Assembly: GCA_018902385.1 (NCBI GenBank)
Contig: JABSSW010000015.1
Span: 186,001-250,000 of the forward strand
DNA: 64,000 nucleotides
Direction of reading: 5' to 3'
From: Physcia stellaris
Lineage: Eukaryota; Ascomycota; Lecanoromycetes; Caliciales; Physciaceae
A program made the translations under genes and the position numbers. Numbering within the stretch: the stretch's first letter is position 1; the number at the start of each line of letters is the position of its first letter. This document shows, one piece after another, positions 33,904 through 44,744 of the stretch. Under the pieces are notes generated by a model, which made no database searches, was not told the DNA's origin, and saw only the letters and a list, made by a program, of their open reading frames with translations.

Positions 33904-35853
33904 TCATGAACAAATCACACCCTTCACAACGGCAACATCATCCCATCCAGCCTCCCAGATATTCAACACGTTCATCTCCCACCCCTTCCCACCGTCCCCT
34001 CTCTTAATCCTCCCAATGACCCTCGCCATTTTTCCTTGTCCCTTTCCTTCTATGAAAGCCCTCGAATCATAATCCCAGAGATCGACACCTGTCCAGATGG
34101 CGTACACCCCATCGAGGGAAGGAGGCTTGTCAGGGCTGAAGAGGTCTGCGAACTCGAAATACTGCTTATAGCCGTTGGCCTCGCGGCCGCTGTGTTTCAC
34201 ACGGCAGTAGAGTTCAATGATGGCGTCTGATGAGCCGCGGAGGGCAAGGGAGGCCGCGTTGAGGGCTTCTCCGATGCGAAAGCAGGTTCGCAGGAATGTG
34301 GTGGGTGATAGGCCGGGAATAGGCGAGCGTGGGAGGAGGGGTGTTGGGAATTGTGGGCGGATGAATGGGAGGGGTTTTCCGTCCGGAGTAAGAGATATAT
34401 GGCGAGGTGAGGTGTTGGGCGATATAGGTGATAGTGGTGTCCTTGTTGCTATTGGCGCCGTATTAGGAATGTGAACTAGGGGTCCTGATCTTTGTGGAGG
34501 TTTGTCTCGACTGTACGGCGTAGGTGGCATCCGATGAAGCTTTGGCTTCGGTGGGGTGCGCTGAGTAAAAGGCGGCGACTGGCCTTCGTGGTGCGATGGA
34601 GCCGCTGCGCTCATAGTCAAAAGCTCTGCGTCAAGGTCCTCGTCTGCGAATGGGTCCTCTGCAAGGGTAGCAGGTTCTGCGTGGACAACGATCTTGTTAT
34701 TAATTTCTTTTTTCTCTCCATAGTTATCTACCTCGAAACAGTCATCCTGGTCACTTAGAGGGTAATCGTCATTATCGTCAACAGCCACCTCACTGGCTTC
34801 ATCCACATCTCTGGTGTCATCCTCGGGTTCTGCATCCGAAGCCGACAATGGAGGGATAAGAGCCTCTAGATAATTTTCCTTAGAGTTCCATGGTGACGAC
34901 TCTCGCGTGTAATTGCTGTCCTCGATGGTTGTGTCTTTCTCAACTGCGGTATCAGCTGGGTCGGTCAAGCTCGAAGACGGTTGTGACGTGTTTACTTCCT
35001 CTAATGCAAGCGACTCTAGTGCCTCATCAAAAAACGAGTCTCTGCAACGGAGCCCCTCATCGTGTTCACTGATTTTGGGGAGAACACTTGCACTCGTGAA
35101 TTCTGTAGCTTGATAAGGGGTCGGAGTCGTCTGTCCCTCAGATGATAAGAAGTCTTCACCCCTATTGCCAGACTGTTTAGGCCTACCATCTAGCCTTTTA
35201 AAGAAAAAATCATCATCTACCATTCTATCCATCATGCTTTCGAAACTGCCATTGAGTGTAATCGAGCTTGTGATAATTTGATGCTGTTTTCCCCGATCGT
35301 CTTTGACAGACTTCTGAGCGGGAAAGGCATTCTGATATGATTGGCTTAAGCTGCTAGGAGTAGACCTGCTTCTCTGCTTCGTGATTTGATCAGACTCCCG
35401 CTGGCGGCTGCTGTTTAGGAGAGTTGATGAGCTGTCTTTAATGTTGGTCGGAGATAGGAGAGAAAGGTCGCTAGAACCGAATATTTTGCCTGTTTCATTA
35501 TTATGGGGTACGCCAGGCTTAGTCTTTGGAAGAGCCTTGGATATATCAGGATCGTCCTGACCCTCTCGAGAGGTAGAAGATTTAGGCTTGCGTGTGCGTG
35601 ATCTTTTTGCTGGTCTCCCGTTTTCTGAGTTGGGAAGCACAGTATTCGATATACGCTTTTTCGACTTGGCGGAAGTATTTACAGGTTTTTTTCTGGCTTT
35701 CTTTGCAGTAGCAAGGGTTTCTGCTGGCCCATGGATGACTGGAGCGACGTCGTCCATATGAATGATACCGGTGACTGGTCGATTGATAGGTGTGAAACCT
35801 CGCACCGCAGGCTCAGTCGGCTTCTGTGGTTGATCCATAGCTCCTGCCTCCAT
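33904..35853 (-). CDS. Uncharacterised fungal protein, 649 aa
   Basis: One long open frame. I take the first ATG (35,853) because the frame upstream has only a GTG. The first 480 residues are low-complexity and disordered: basic patches (KKARKKP, GRPAKRSRTRKPK) that could be nuclear signals, then Ser- and Asp/Glu-rich runs. The last 170 residues look folded and conserved-like (TTFLRTCFRIGEALNAASLALRG...VIELYCRVKHSGRE...FEFADLFSPDKPPSLDGVYAIW...MARVIGRIKRG...WEMNVLNIWEAGWDDVAVVKGVI). The beta-rich, Gly-punctuated pattern suggests an OB-like fold, but that is inference. I do not recognise the family. A nuclear, perhaps nucleic-acid-related role is possible. Confidence 0.75.
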   Translation of the reverse strand: MEAGAMDQPQKPTEPAVRGFTPINRPVTGIIHMDDVAPVIHGPAETLATAKKARKKPVNTSAKSKKRISNTVLPNSENGRPAKRSRTRKPKSSTSREGQDDPDISKALPKTKPGVPHNNETGKIFGSSDLSLLSPTNIKDSSSTLLNSSRQRESDQITKQRSRSTPSSLSQSYQNAFPAQKSVKDDRGKQHQIITSSITLNGSFESMMDRMVDDDFFFKRLDGRPKQSGNRGEDFLSSEGQTTPTPYQATEFTSASVLPKISEHDEGLRCRDSFFDEALESLALEEVNTSQPSSSLTDPADTAVEKDTTIEDSNYTRESSPWNSKENYLEALIPPLSASDAEPEDDTRDVDEASEVAVDDNDDYPLSDQDDCFEVDNYGEKKEINNKIVVHAEPATLAEDPFADEDLDAELLTMSAAAPSHHEGQSPPFTQRTPPKPKLHRMPPTPYSRDKPPQRSGPLVHIPNTAPIATRTPLSPISPNTSPRHISLTPDGKPLPFIRPQFPTPLLPRSPIPGLSPTTFLRTCFRIGEALNAASLALRGSSDAIIELYCRVKHSGREANGYKQYFEFADLFSPDKPPSLDGVYAIWTGVDLWDYDSRAFIEGKGQGKMARVIGRIKRGDGGKGWEMNVLNIWEAGWDDVAVVKGVICS

Positions 35854-36774
35854 ACAGCCCTCATTTAGCCCAAATACCAACCCCACGAACGTGCTTCCCT
35901 TATGTCTGGCCTGCAGTTTATAGCCATGTCCACCTCTGAACTATCCTCAAAAGCTTCTCCATTTTCCGCCACCGCTCGCCCTGTCTGTGCTGACCATGGC
36001 TGATAGGGCCCCGAACATGAAAAAGGACTGTCGGATGTTAAATTCGTGGGTTTCGTGAGAGTGAAGGAATGAGGCTGAAATAAGCTTCTTTCGGCAGATC
36101 GGCCCTGCCTAATTCCTACTACTCTCCGATCCGATGACGCGGACGGCAGGGATCAGCTATCCTAACGCGGGGACCTTGAGACATCGAGACTCGGCACCTG
36201 AATATGATTTGCAGTGGCAGAAAATAGCAATATATCATTGATGACTAGACATAATTAAAAAGTACTTGTACAGACAGCTTTGAATAGTCTGCTGATGCCC
36301 TGATCCTTCACCGCCTATCCGTAATGCTCCACTACGCATATATCGACACTTCTTGGTTTGTGAATCTCTTCCAGCATCATTGCTGTTATCGGTTATCAGC
36401 AATTTTGAATTCACTAACCATGAATCCTCCTTCTAGTAAGGGGTGATTCAAATTAGCTTTCGTGACCGTGACTATCGTCATGTTCTCAACCACAGTGAGT
36501 TGGAATCTCCGAATTCATTTGACGATACCATCTACATGTCAAGTATCTACCACATGATCCGGATTCATCGTGAATTTACACAGAAATCAACCCTCCGAGA
36601 ATTATGGATTGGACTAGAAAACTTTGAGCGATTGCTTCGAAAAAGAAAACTCCAAATCTGCTGTGCATCCTTAAGGCAGTTGTAAATCGAGAGCCATCTT
36701 CAAACCTTTAGAAGTCTTTCCTCCAACCATCAATACATCATATTCCCCTAAATCTTCTCTTTTTATACCTCAGC
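35854..36774. other. Divergent intergenic region
   Basis: 921 bp between the 649-aa gene (-) and LSB5 (+). An 80-codon open stretch at 36,443-36,685 shows no family resemblance and is not called. It presumably holds both promoters. Confidence 0.45.
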
Positions 36775-38109
36775 ATGCTGACGCACCCTTTTACACTGCG
36801 CCAGAAAAAGCCATACTCGGCTATCACGGTCCAGATTGACCGGCTCACCAGTGATCAGTATGACGCTGATGACATGAGCGGCATTCCGGACTTGATCGAA
36901 GTCATCAGATTGCAGATCGAAGGTCCTACCGAGGCTGCTCGAGCGATACGCAAGAAACTGTAAGTTGTTCTTTGAATTTCACAAATTCTGAATGCTGACA
37001 TGCTTAGGAAATATGGCAACGTTCATAAACAGCTACGTGCTCTGACCGTCCTTGATGGACTAATAGAAAACGCCGGTCCCCGTTTTCAGCGAGTGTTTGC
37101 CGACGAACCGTTACTGGAACGACTTCGTGTAGCAGCGACTGATTCGCTCTCGGATCCTGAAGTCAAGAAGAAATGTTCAATCCTATTTAGACAATGGGCC
37201 GCAACGTATCAGTCGACGCCTGGTATGGAGCGAATTGTAGCATTACACAAGCAGCTACCTCGACGGAAAAGGCCACCAACCCAAGAAAACTCGCGAGTCG
37301 TCCAAGAAACCGAGCAGGAAGTGCAAGCCGATCCATTTGGGAATAACGACTACAAAGATGCAGCACCACCTCTATCTGCCCATTCAAGCTCGTATGCGTC
37401 TCCGACAAACGCAACTTTCGCGCAAGGTCCCAGCCTTACACCTCTTGGTAAGCCTGAGAAGTCGAAAAGGAGGAAGTCCAAGTCCAAGCCCTTCAATCTT
37501 GAGAAGGAGAAGCCACAGCTCCTTCAGGCTATCGCTTCGTCCTCGGTTGCTAGTACAAACCTCATGAACGCCTTGAAGCTTATTAACCGAGAGCACAAAC
37601 GTGTTAGTGAGGATCCAGAAGCTCTAAAGCGGTTCGAGAACTGCAAGCTCCTCCGACGACAGATTCTCAGATATATACAATACGTGGAGAGCGAGCAATG
37701 GCTTGGTAGTCTGATTCATGCAAATGACGAATTAGTGAACGCTTTGATGGCATATGAGGTTCTAGATAAGAGTGTCGATGATGATAGCGATAGCGAAGAT
37801 GACTGGAATGGCGATGGTCCGAATGAAACTGATGCTGGTGCAACGACAAAGCACGCTCAAGAATCTTTTGCGGGGCTTACTATCGGTGAGCCCTCGACCC
37901 AGCACCCAAAATCGAACGGAAAAGCCAGGGCGATCGACGAAAGCGACGATGAAGACGAATCTGACGTGGAAGAGGAAGATGAAGATGATCCCTTTGCTGA
38001 CAGAAATGCGGTGTCTGATCCAAAGGTTGAGAGACCTGGAATGACTTGGTATGTTTACAGCTTCGATCTGTCCTTACAAGACTAATCGAGTTTCAGGAGA
38101 ACTGTTTAA
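36775..38109 (+). CDS. LSB5: LAS17-binding protein 5 (VHS and GAT domains)
   Basis: Exons are 36,775-36,959, 37,008-38,048 and 38,097-38,109, giving 412 aa. The last exon adds only RTV after W. A VHS domain covers about residues 10-155 (AITVQIDRLTSDQYDADDMSGIPDLIEVIRLQ...AARAIRKKLKYGNVHKQLRALTVLDGLIENAG), a GAT-like helical bundle about 205-290 (LMNALKLINREHKRVSED...LLRRQILRYIQYVESEQWLGSLIHANDELVNALMAYEVLDK), and an acidic tail follows. Yeast Lsb5 links ubiquitin and Arf to the actin nucleation factor Las17 at endocytic sites. The acidic tail (DDEDESDVEEEDEDDPFAD) and basic central linker are normal for fungal members. It is cytosolic, with no membrane segment. Confidence 0.9.
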
Positions 38110-38528
38110 GGCTAGTCATAGCTATTTCATCCAGGCTGTGTCTACTAATGTTACGACTCCATATATGTACAGATACGTATTACCAGGCTTTTTAACGACG
38201 TGCGAGCGGGGTGTGTTGCGTTCAGACCCATTAGGTTACTTGTTACTAATACAATTCCGAAGGCCAGTCGGGAGCGAAGTCCAGCGTCACCTTCATGGAA
38301 GCTGGCAGGGCTCCTATCGTAAAATCATCAGGTGTGAAAGCATCGCAAGCGGAATCACAGCTTGTCACTGCGAACCCAAAGACAGGTTGATTGACTCTCC
38401 TTACGCGGGCATTTCACGAACCATTCTTGCCTCTTCTCTTCACTTTGTTACACGCATTCAGCACCACAAACCCCTTCAGCTCTACAACCATACCAAAACC
38501 CCTCCTAGATTGGCCTAATCCCATCCAA
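38110..38528. other. Intergenic, convergent 3' ends
   Basis: 419 bp downstream of LSB5. The last 130 bp are very pyrimidine-rich. No gene is seen. Confidence 0.4.
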
Positions 38529-39107
38529 CTACTCAACCCTCCAAACCCCAACCCCCTTCCCCAACCGCTCACTGCCCCCTTTCAACATCATCTCCCCCCG
38601 CTCATCATCCTCCCAAATCTCCCCACTCCTCGCATAAATCCCCCTCAACACATCCTGCAGCGTCTTTCCCCCATCCGCTCCCTCCCTCTTCCCCTCCATC
38701 ACAAACGGATCCCTGAATCCCACCCCTACTTCATCCCCACTCTGACTCTCCAACCGACTCGGGCTCGCCGGACTGCTCGGCGTGGTGCTCCACCGGAAGG
38801 TAATCCTAAGCCTGAAACAGCAGAGGAAGATAAACAGCAAGAACAAGATCAAGAGGGTGGACATGATAGCGATGTAGGCGCAGCGCGGATGCGGGAAGAG
38901 GCGGAAGATGTAGAGATTTGGGTCCGGCCAGTGGAGGATTTCGGGGATATTGATGTTGAGAGAGGGGAAATGGAAGTGGAATTTGGGGATGTTGGTTAGG
39001 GTGCTTGTTAGCAGGGAGGGAGGCAGTTCGTGCGGGAGGAGGTGCCGTGAGGGGTAGTAGGAGATGGAGGTTGAGGTATCCAGGGTGATTGGTGGTGCCC
39101 GGATCAT
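38529..39107 (-). CDS. Probable single-pass membrane protein, unrecognised
   Basis: Open frame of 192 aa. It has a plausible folded N-terminal third (LLPHELPPSLLTSTLTNIPKFHFHFPS...PEILHWPDPNLYIFRLFPHPRCAYIA), one strong membrane segment (about residues 78-99, IMSTLLILFLLFIFLCCF), and a charged C-terminal tail with KTLQDVLRGIYARSGEIWEDD. The organisation is protein-like and unlike a shadow frame, but I do not recognise the family. The start is uncertain: the frame stays open upstream, and another open stretch (39,361-39,108) in a different frame could belong to the same gene through an intron I could not place. Confidence 0.5.
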   Translation of the reverse strand: MIRAPPITLDTSTSISYYPSRHLLPHELPPSLLTSTLTNIPKFHFHFPSLNINIPEILHWPDPNLYIFRLFPHPRCAYIAIMSTLLILFLLFIFLCCFRLRITFRWSTTPSSPASPSRLESQSGDEVGVGFRDPFVMEGKREGADGGKTLQDVLRGIYARSGEIWEDDERGEMMLKGGSERLGKGVGVWRVE

Positions 39108-40016
39108 GGGGGAGCGGGAGGGTTTTGATGAGGAGGTGGTGGTGAGTCTGGGGTTTGGAGGGGAGTGAAGATGGCGATGTGACTCTCTGAAGTGACTCTG
39201 GCGGTGATGAAGCGCGTAGCAACAGGGATTGTGGGAGTGGAGGCCTGACAGTCATGATTGGAGTAGACAAAGGAGTCTATGGATGAAGCTGAGATATCCG
39301 CTTTCGGCTGCTGTGGGAGGCAAAGCACCCACACTCTGGAGCCAGGCATCTTTGGCAACATCTGGTTTCGGCAAACTTCTGTATTCAGTGATGTGAACCT
39401 AAAAGCGTCGTGGGTAATTTCTATCTAAACTTGGGGTTATTTCTTCATGATATCCTCGCTCTGTTAATCAAGCGAGGAATGCAAATAAACCATCCAGGTA
39501 CTCGTATCATCTGCGCTATCAATGATCCGGACAGGAATCTTAAGAAGCTATATTCATAGATTTTTAAAGACCGATTATCAATAATTAAGGAGATTATTTC
39601 AAATCTTTTGAAGAGTTTCCTGGATTATTGAGTGCACCGCGTGAAAGTAGGTCGGGAGGTCGGTCACTGCTGCGAGCGAAGTCTGCTGCGAGCGAAGTCG
39701 ATCCTTGAGCCGATACATTTGGGATACATTCCAGTGTCCAGGGGTACTAATAATATCATGAGGGTACAGCCTGCTTTCCAGTTTTTCGACCCCAATCCGA
39801 ACCTGCTTTGATCGAGCTTTTTGTCAATTTTGACCGTTTTTGATAGAAGGAAAAAGCAGAGCAGAGCATGATGGATGTCTCTTGGCTGCAAACACCATCG
39901 CAAACGCCGTAATGTATTGGGTATCTCGATATCATAGCAAATGCGTGAGGGGTATCTCCGTACTCATACATACACCTTTCGATAAACGCCACATCATACA
40001 GACCTAATTTCCAGCA
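39108..40016. other. Region upstream of the membrane protein gene
   Basis: The first 250 bp may be coding (see neighbour). The rest (39,365-40,016) is AT-rich with no recognisable gene. It holds a short 16-bp duplication at 39,668-39,699. Confidence 0.4.
39668..39699. repeat. 16-bp perfect tandem duplication
   Basis: TGCTGCGAGCGAAGTC occurs twice in direct succession. Confidence 0.9.
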
Positions 40017-41478
40017 TCACTTGCTCTGCCGTCTAGTTCCACATATCCCACATAGAACACTGTCGTCCGCGTTGAGGTATTGAGTTCCCGAACAGGTCGA
40101 GCTCTGACAGCGCCAGTAGCCGTGTACTTTACTCGTATTGAGGACATGAGAACATATCATACAGGTGGCAGCCGACGGGTCGTTGTCCGCTGAGCATATT
40201 GGACAGGCAAGTGCCTTCGCTATGCTATCTAGATGTGGTTGTCCGTCATAGGGGACTATTTGACTGTTGGGGACAGGAGGGTCGTTTGCTGAAGATGCGA
40301 TTTGCTCTTCAACAGCCGTATCACCATTGGGTTTTCGAGTCTGACCCACTTTGGCCGCTCTTTCGGGAGGATGAGAGATCTCCTGATTGGTATCTTTAGG
40401 GTTCCTTTGAGAAATCGAATCGAGGCCTTCGAGGTCCTGCAGCTCTTGCATCTCTTGTTTCACGTGAATGTCATCTTGGTCCTCATCCTCGCAAATTCTG
40501 ATCATACTGTTACCCTTGCCATCTAAGATCCGTGAGCCATTGTTGTTAAGCGCTTCTTCACTACCCTCAACAACCTCGTATTCATCCTCTGTTTCGGACT
40601 CGGTTTCCTTATCTGCTCCTTCTTGGGTCTCGGGTTTTTCTTCCTCTTTCCGTTGCCCAAACCTTGCGAGAGCCGCTTGAGCCCTCAATTCTCGGCCTCT
40701 TGCGCTTCCTGCAACTCTGGGCTTAGCCTTGACTTTCACCCCGTGTTCAAGCTTGACTCTTGTCTCCGCATCATCACCCAGGGCGACGCCGTTGGTACCG
40801 AACTTCTTAGCGATTCGTTTTTGCTGCCGTTCTGCGTAAGTCGGGGTCTTCATATCGGGTCCACCACCCTTTCTCTTCCTTTTTCGGCCTCGGGATCTGA
40901 ACGTGCCACCACATAGACTTCTAGGCAGGACCTCTGGTACGGAGGGACTAGTGTTCTCATATTGCTCGCTCAGAAGGGTTTTGCCCCTTCCCCAAAAGCC
41001 GTCGCCCGTGTAATCCTTTGACCATAAGCCTCGCAACTCGTCGGCATATTGGTTTCTGACTTTCCAAAATGCAGCAGAATGATTCATCTGCATGATATGA
41101 GCCAACTCATGCACTGGGAGTCTCCTTCATCAGCCAACCTTTTCTTCCTCTATGAAGACCTTTTGCATGATACTCACTCATGACCATCTGCACGCTCCGG
41201 AAGCTGAGCCAGTGCCCACTGTACGGAGCCTTCAACACGAGTTGTATGATCTCTCCAGCATTGAAGTTGCGACCCACGAATTCAGGGTTCGGTTCGTATT
41301 CTTCGAGGGTCATGATAGATAGATGATTTGCCTTCATGATTGGGTGACATATTGCGGCGATTCGCTCAAGGAAGTCCTGGGCAAATCTGGAATCTGGACC
41401 GGGCAGAGGCTTGATGAAAGTTATCCTCGAGTTGGGCTGCTGGTGGCGAGCGTTGAGACGCTCGATTCCGATTGGCAT
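40017..41478 (-). CDS. WSS1: WLM-domain DNA-protein crosslink protease Wss1
   Basis: Exons are 41,478-41,178 and 41,113-40,017 (intron 64 bp), giving 465 aa. The start MPIGIERLNAR and the WLM domain (residues about 1-150) are typical. The intron sits just before the zinc-protease motif MHELAHIMQMNH, where His102, Glu103, His106 and His112 give the metal site, followed by SAAFW. The middle is basic then acidic. The C-terminus has two Cys-x2-Cys pairs (ACPICSADN...CMICSHVL) and a RanBP2-type finger (YWRCQSSTCSGTQ...VLCGICGTRR). Wss1 cuts proteins crosslinked to DNA, including trapped topoisomerases, with Cdc48 and SUMO. All catalytic residues are present. Confidence 0.92.
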
Positions 41479-42149
41479 GATGGTGGTTTGGTCTTGAAAG
41501 TTCAGTCATTGTAATAGCCTCGGGCGAGTCTACATGATTAGATGGACAAGTTAGAACATCGGCCCCAAAAACGGATCGGCGCGACTTTCCGCGTTATCAT
41601 GTGCTAGCGTGATAGGGTTAAACAGGCGAGGGTGTTGAAGCAGAAGGATCTGATATGCCAGAGTCATGATAGACCGAGGGACCCGCCTTGTCCTTGATAC
41701 CCTATGCTCTCCTTTTCATACTCCTCAAGTGAGAAAAGGCAAAAGTACTTTCCAGAAAAAAAAAAGAATGGCTCAAGGCACATCAGAATCGTGATATTAT
41801 TCCTCTTGTGCCTCATAAAATTAGTGAAATTATTAGGAATCTCGATCATCAATAATTATTCACAAGACTTTAATGGAAGTAGGGTCCCTGATCATGGATT
41901 ATTGATACTAGTAATCAAACTGTGCAGGCTCCTGTCGTATGCCTATCCTCGACTCCTAAGTAGCCCCGTTCATGAGAGAACCACCCTTGATCTTCAAAAG
42001 TCGCACTCCAAAGACTTTCATACAATTGAATAGAAGAATGTAGCGTTCGCCTTGACAATGAAAGCAAGAAGCCTCCGCACCGGGGAGAAAGTAGCAAAAC
42101 CCAATGCTTGGAGCGCCGATACTCCTAGCTCAGCGTGAAATGTCAACGA
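41479..42149. other. Intergenic
   Basis: 671 bp between the WSS1 start and the RAD21 end, both minus. AT-rich in the centre, with an A-run at 41,757-41,764. No gene is seen. Confidence 0.45.
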
Positions 42150-44091
42150 TCAAGCAGCAGCAACGCCATCCTGGACATCGATTTCCCCGCCTGCTTCCCG
42201 CTCTGCCCATGCACCCCAAAGCCCTCGTTTCCCTCTTATCCTCAAAGGGCCGCCGAGCTCTTTCGGACTTTGCTCAACTTTCACGGCATCTTTGGTCGCC
42301 AGAACTAACACCTCGAAGAACATTTTCGTTGCATCAGCTTTCGTTGTCGTAGCTTCCGGCAGCATCTCCTGAAACAGAGTCTGAGCCTTCTTCATTTGTG
42401 ATGGAGACTGCGACTGAGACTCATTGTTGCCCGATCCAAAGCGATTTCGAAGGAGATGCACCGCGTGTTGAGTACCAAGCGATATGGGGCCAGATTCTAG
42501 GGGGTGGAGCAGGGGAGCCGTAGTTTCATCGAAATTATCAGGTATTGGTGATAAAGGCTCGTCTTCGTTCAATTGGTCTGCAGGATTGGGTTCATCATCA
42601 TTTGGAGGCGCAAGACCGTCGTCACCAGGGATATTCGGGCTTCCTGATTGTTGACGAACTGGTTCGGGGGCGTAGCCTTCGTCTATTCCAGCATATTGAT
42701 CGTCGTCCTGAGGGATCTCGAGTTGAGGCAAAGTGTCTTTGTCCGTGTCGACGTCGTCCTCGTCTAGATCTGCAACGCCGCTGTCACGCTTGCGCTTAAG
42801 CTGTCCGGATTTGCGGACGGTTTCTAATGACAGCATACCCCGTAGCTCGGGAGCCCAGCCTTTTGCTTGCTCATCCCCTAATATGTTGGATACAAAGCCG
42901 CCGTTACGTTGCATGTTCATTAGACTCAAAAGTAGAGGATCTCGTGGCAAGAATGAAGCTGGTTTCAGTATTGCGGATCTATCATCTTGCTGGGCTTTGA
43001 TTTGCGTGTGAGACATTGTAGTTTCCTCGTCTGCTTGGAGTATCTTTCTCCTCTTTACCTTCTGAGCCTGTTGGACCGTGGGTTCCTCTTCCTCTTCTTC
43101 ATCAAAGGCGAAGGTCCGGACCACCGAAGAGCGAACGGAAGAAAGTGGCGATAGGGATTCACGCTGCAGTCGTACGTCTGTATGACCAGCATCGTCCTGT
43201 AACTGAAGGGTTGGATCTTCTACGGGCATTGGAAAATCCATAGCCTCGTCTAGCAACATTCGATCCTCGTCACCGTTATCTGCAATTAGCGATGGGACTG
43301 CACTATCCGAACGCGCCCTTATAGGATCGTCCTCTCCAAAATCTAAGCCAAGATCAGTATCCTGAAATTTGTCGGCATCGCCGATTCCGTCTTCCTCGAA
43401 AGGTCTCGGTGCACGCTCTCTCCTCCCAATCTCAATGCTTGGGCCTTCTGTGTTTGGGCTCTCCGGAACAGGAGCTTCGTCGTCACCGAGATCAAGGTCA
43501 AGCTCGACGTGCATTTCGTCCTCGTCAAAGATGTCGGGCATCGCGTCTCTAGGGCCTCGACCACGTTCAATGCTAATTGGATCCGAAAGCTCCTGGCTGG
43601 TCCAATTAAGGGGATCGTCCTTTTTCCCTCCAAAATCAATATCCATGGGTCTAAAGTCGAGGAGTGAGGGATCAAGTTCGGGCATCAGCGGGTCACTGAT
43701 TTTATCAGCGACAGTGAGGGCTGTCGCGCTAGGCATCGCCAAATTTGCAGGTAGGTCAACGTTGCCGGGACGGAACGCCTTGGTCAGATTAGTAGATGAG
43801 CTTTTATAGAGTAACATCAACTCTTACCATTTTGATCTTGAGAAGGGCTTCGTTACAATCGTCGAGGAGGTACCTTGCCTTACGGCTGTAAATTCTCACG
43901 ACTCCTAACAGAAGCTGCCCGCTGAGACGTAAGGCCATCGGCGCGGTACCTTGATCGACAATAGCATTCACGCTACTCTCGATATTCGATTGTAAGATGT
44001 GTGACTTCGATAACTTGCGCTCAAGGTTGGCAGAGAGCCAGACGCGGGCCAGAGGCCCTGTCTTGGATAGAAGCGTCTCCGAGTAGAACAT
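42150..44091 (-). CDS. RAD21: Cohesin kleisin subunit Rad21/Scc1
   Basis: Exons are 44,091-43,828 and 43,778-42,150, giving 630 aa. The N-terminal kleisin domain is canonical ([37 protein letters not shown]...[41 protein letters not shown]) and binds SMC3. The C-terminal winged helix (about 555-620, [36 protein letters not shown]) binds SMC1. Two separase-type sites of the SxExGR kind are visible, SIERGR at about 157-162 and SIEIGRR at about 202-208, spaced much like those of yeast Scc1. The product closes the cohesin ring holding sister chromatids and is cut at anaphase. The intron is 49 bp with GTAAGA and CTAATCTGAC signals. Confidence 0.95.
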
Positions 44092-44744
44092 GACTGTTAC
44101 TCAGCGTCGATACCGACGCGAACCAGCCTTTGTGAATTTGTAAAATAATAGAAGGTGGAGGCGCGCAAAGCGGGGCGGAAGTCCAATGTTTTGATTTTGG
44201 GCGCGCGCGTGACAAGTGTGGACTGGAAAGCCGAGTGTTGAGCCTCTTGAAGCAGATTCTCGAGGCGACAATGTCCGAGATACGCGATAGCGATCGGGGT
44301 TGCTAGCTTCAAGAAAACATCAAAGCAAGGTTGAGCGATATGTAGAATCGATGACAATTGATGGATAGGGTTGTGGAATGGATCTGTTGCGACGAAGGCT
44401 GGGTGCTTAGTCATTAGATCCACAGCTAGCGCTTCTCCGGATCTGCAACCGAAGACCCCTGTTCATGCCAGGGAGCTGTAAAGGTCTGTGAGGCTGATGG
44501 CGATGCTGCATGATTCCAGTATTCTTCACGTCGCATCTAAATGCATGAATGTCCGGTCGCCCATCATCCGTGAATCTATACCTGCTCTTTCTTCAACCGA
44601 AACCCCAAGGCCTCCCATCTTAAAACCCTAGATGCTCCTATCACGGCCTAAGGACGGAGCCCTTTCGGTCACTCGATGGGCAGAGTCGCCTGTTGAGGAA
44701 TTGGCGTCGGCAAAGAGTCTCTGAAAGACCTTGGCCATGACATA
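44092..44744. other. Shared upstream region of RAD21 and PMR1
   Basis: 653 bp between divergent genes. A minus-strand open stretch (44,423-44,097) shows no family resemblance and is not called. A GCGCGCGC run lies near 44,200. Confidence 0.45.

Noticed and set aside
36443-36685. 80-codon plus-strand open frame upstream of LSB5
   Set aside because: No recognisable domain; lies in the presumed promoter region.
44097-44423. 108-codon minus-strand open frame upstream of RAD21
   Set aside because: No family resemblance; overlaps the presumed 5' leader of RAD21.
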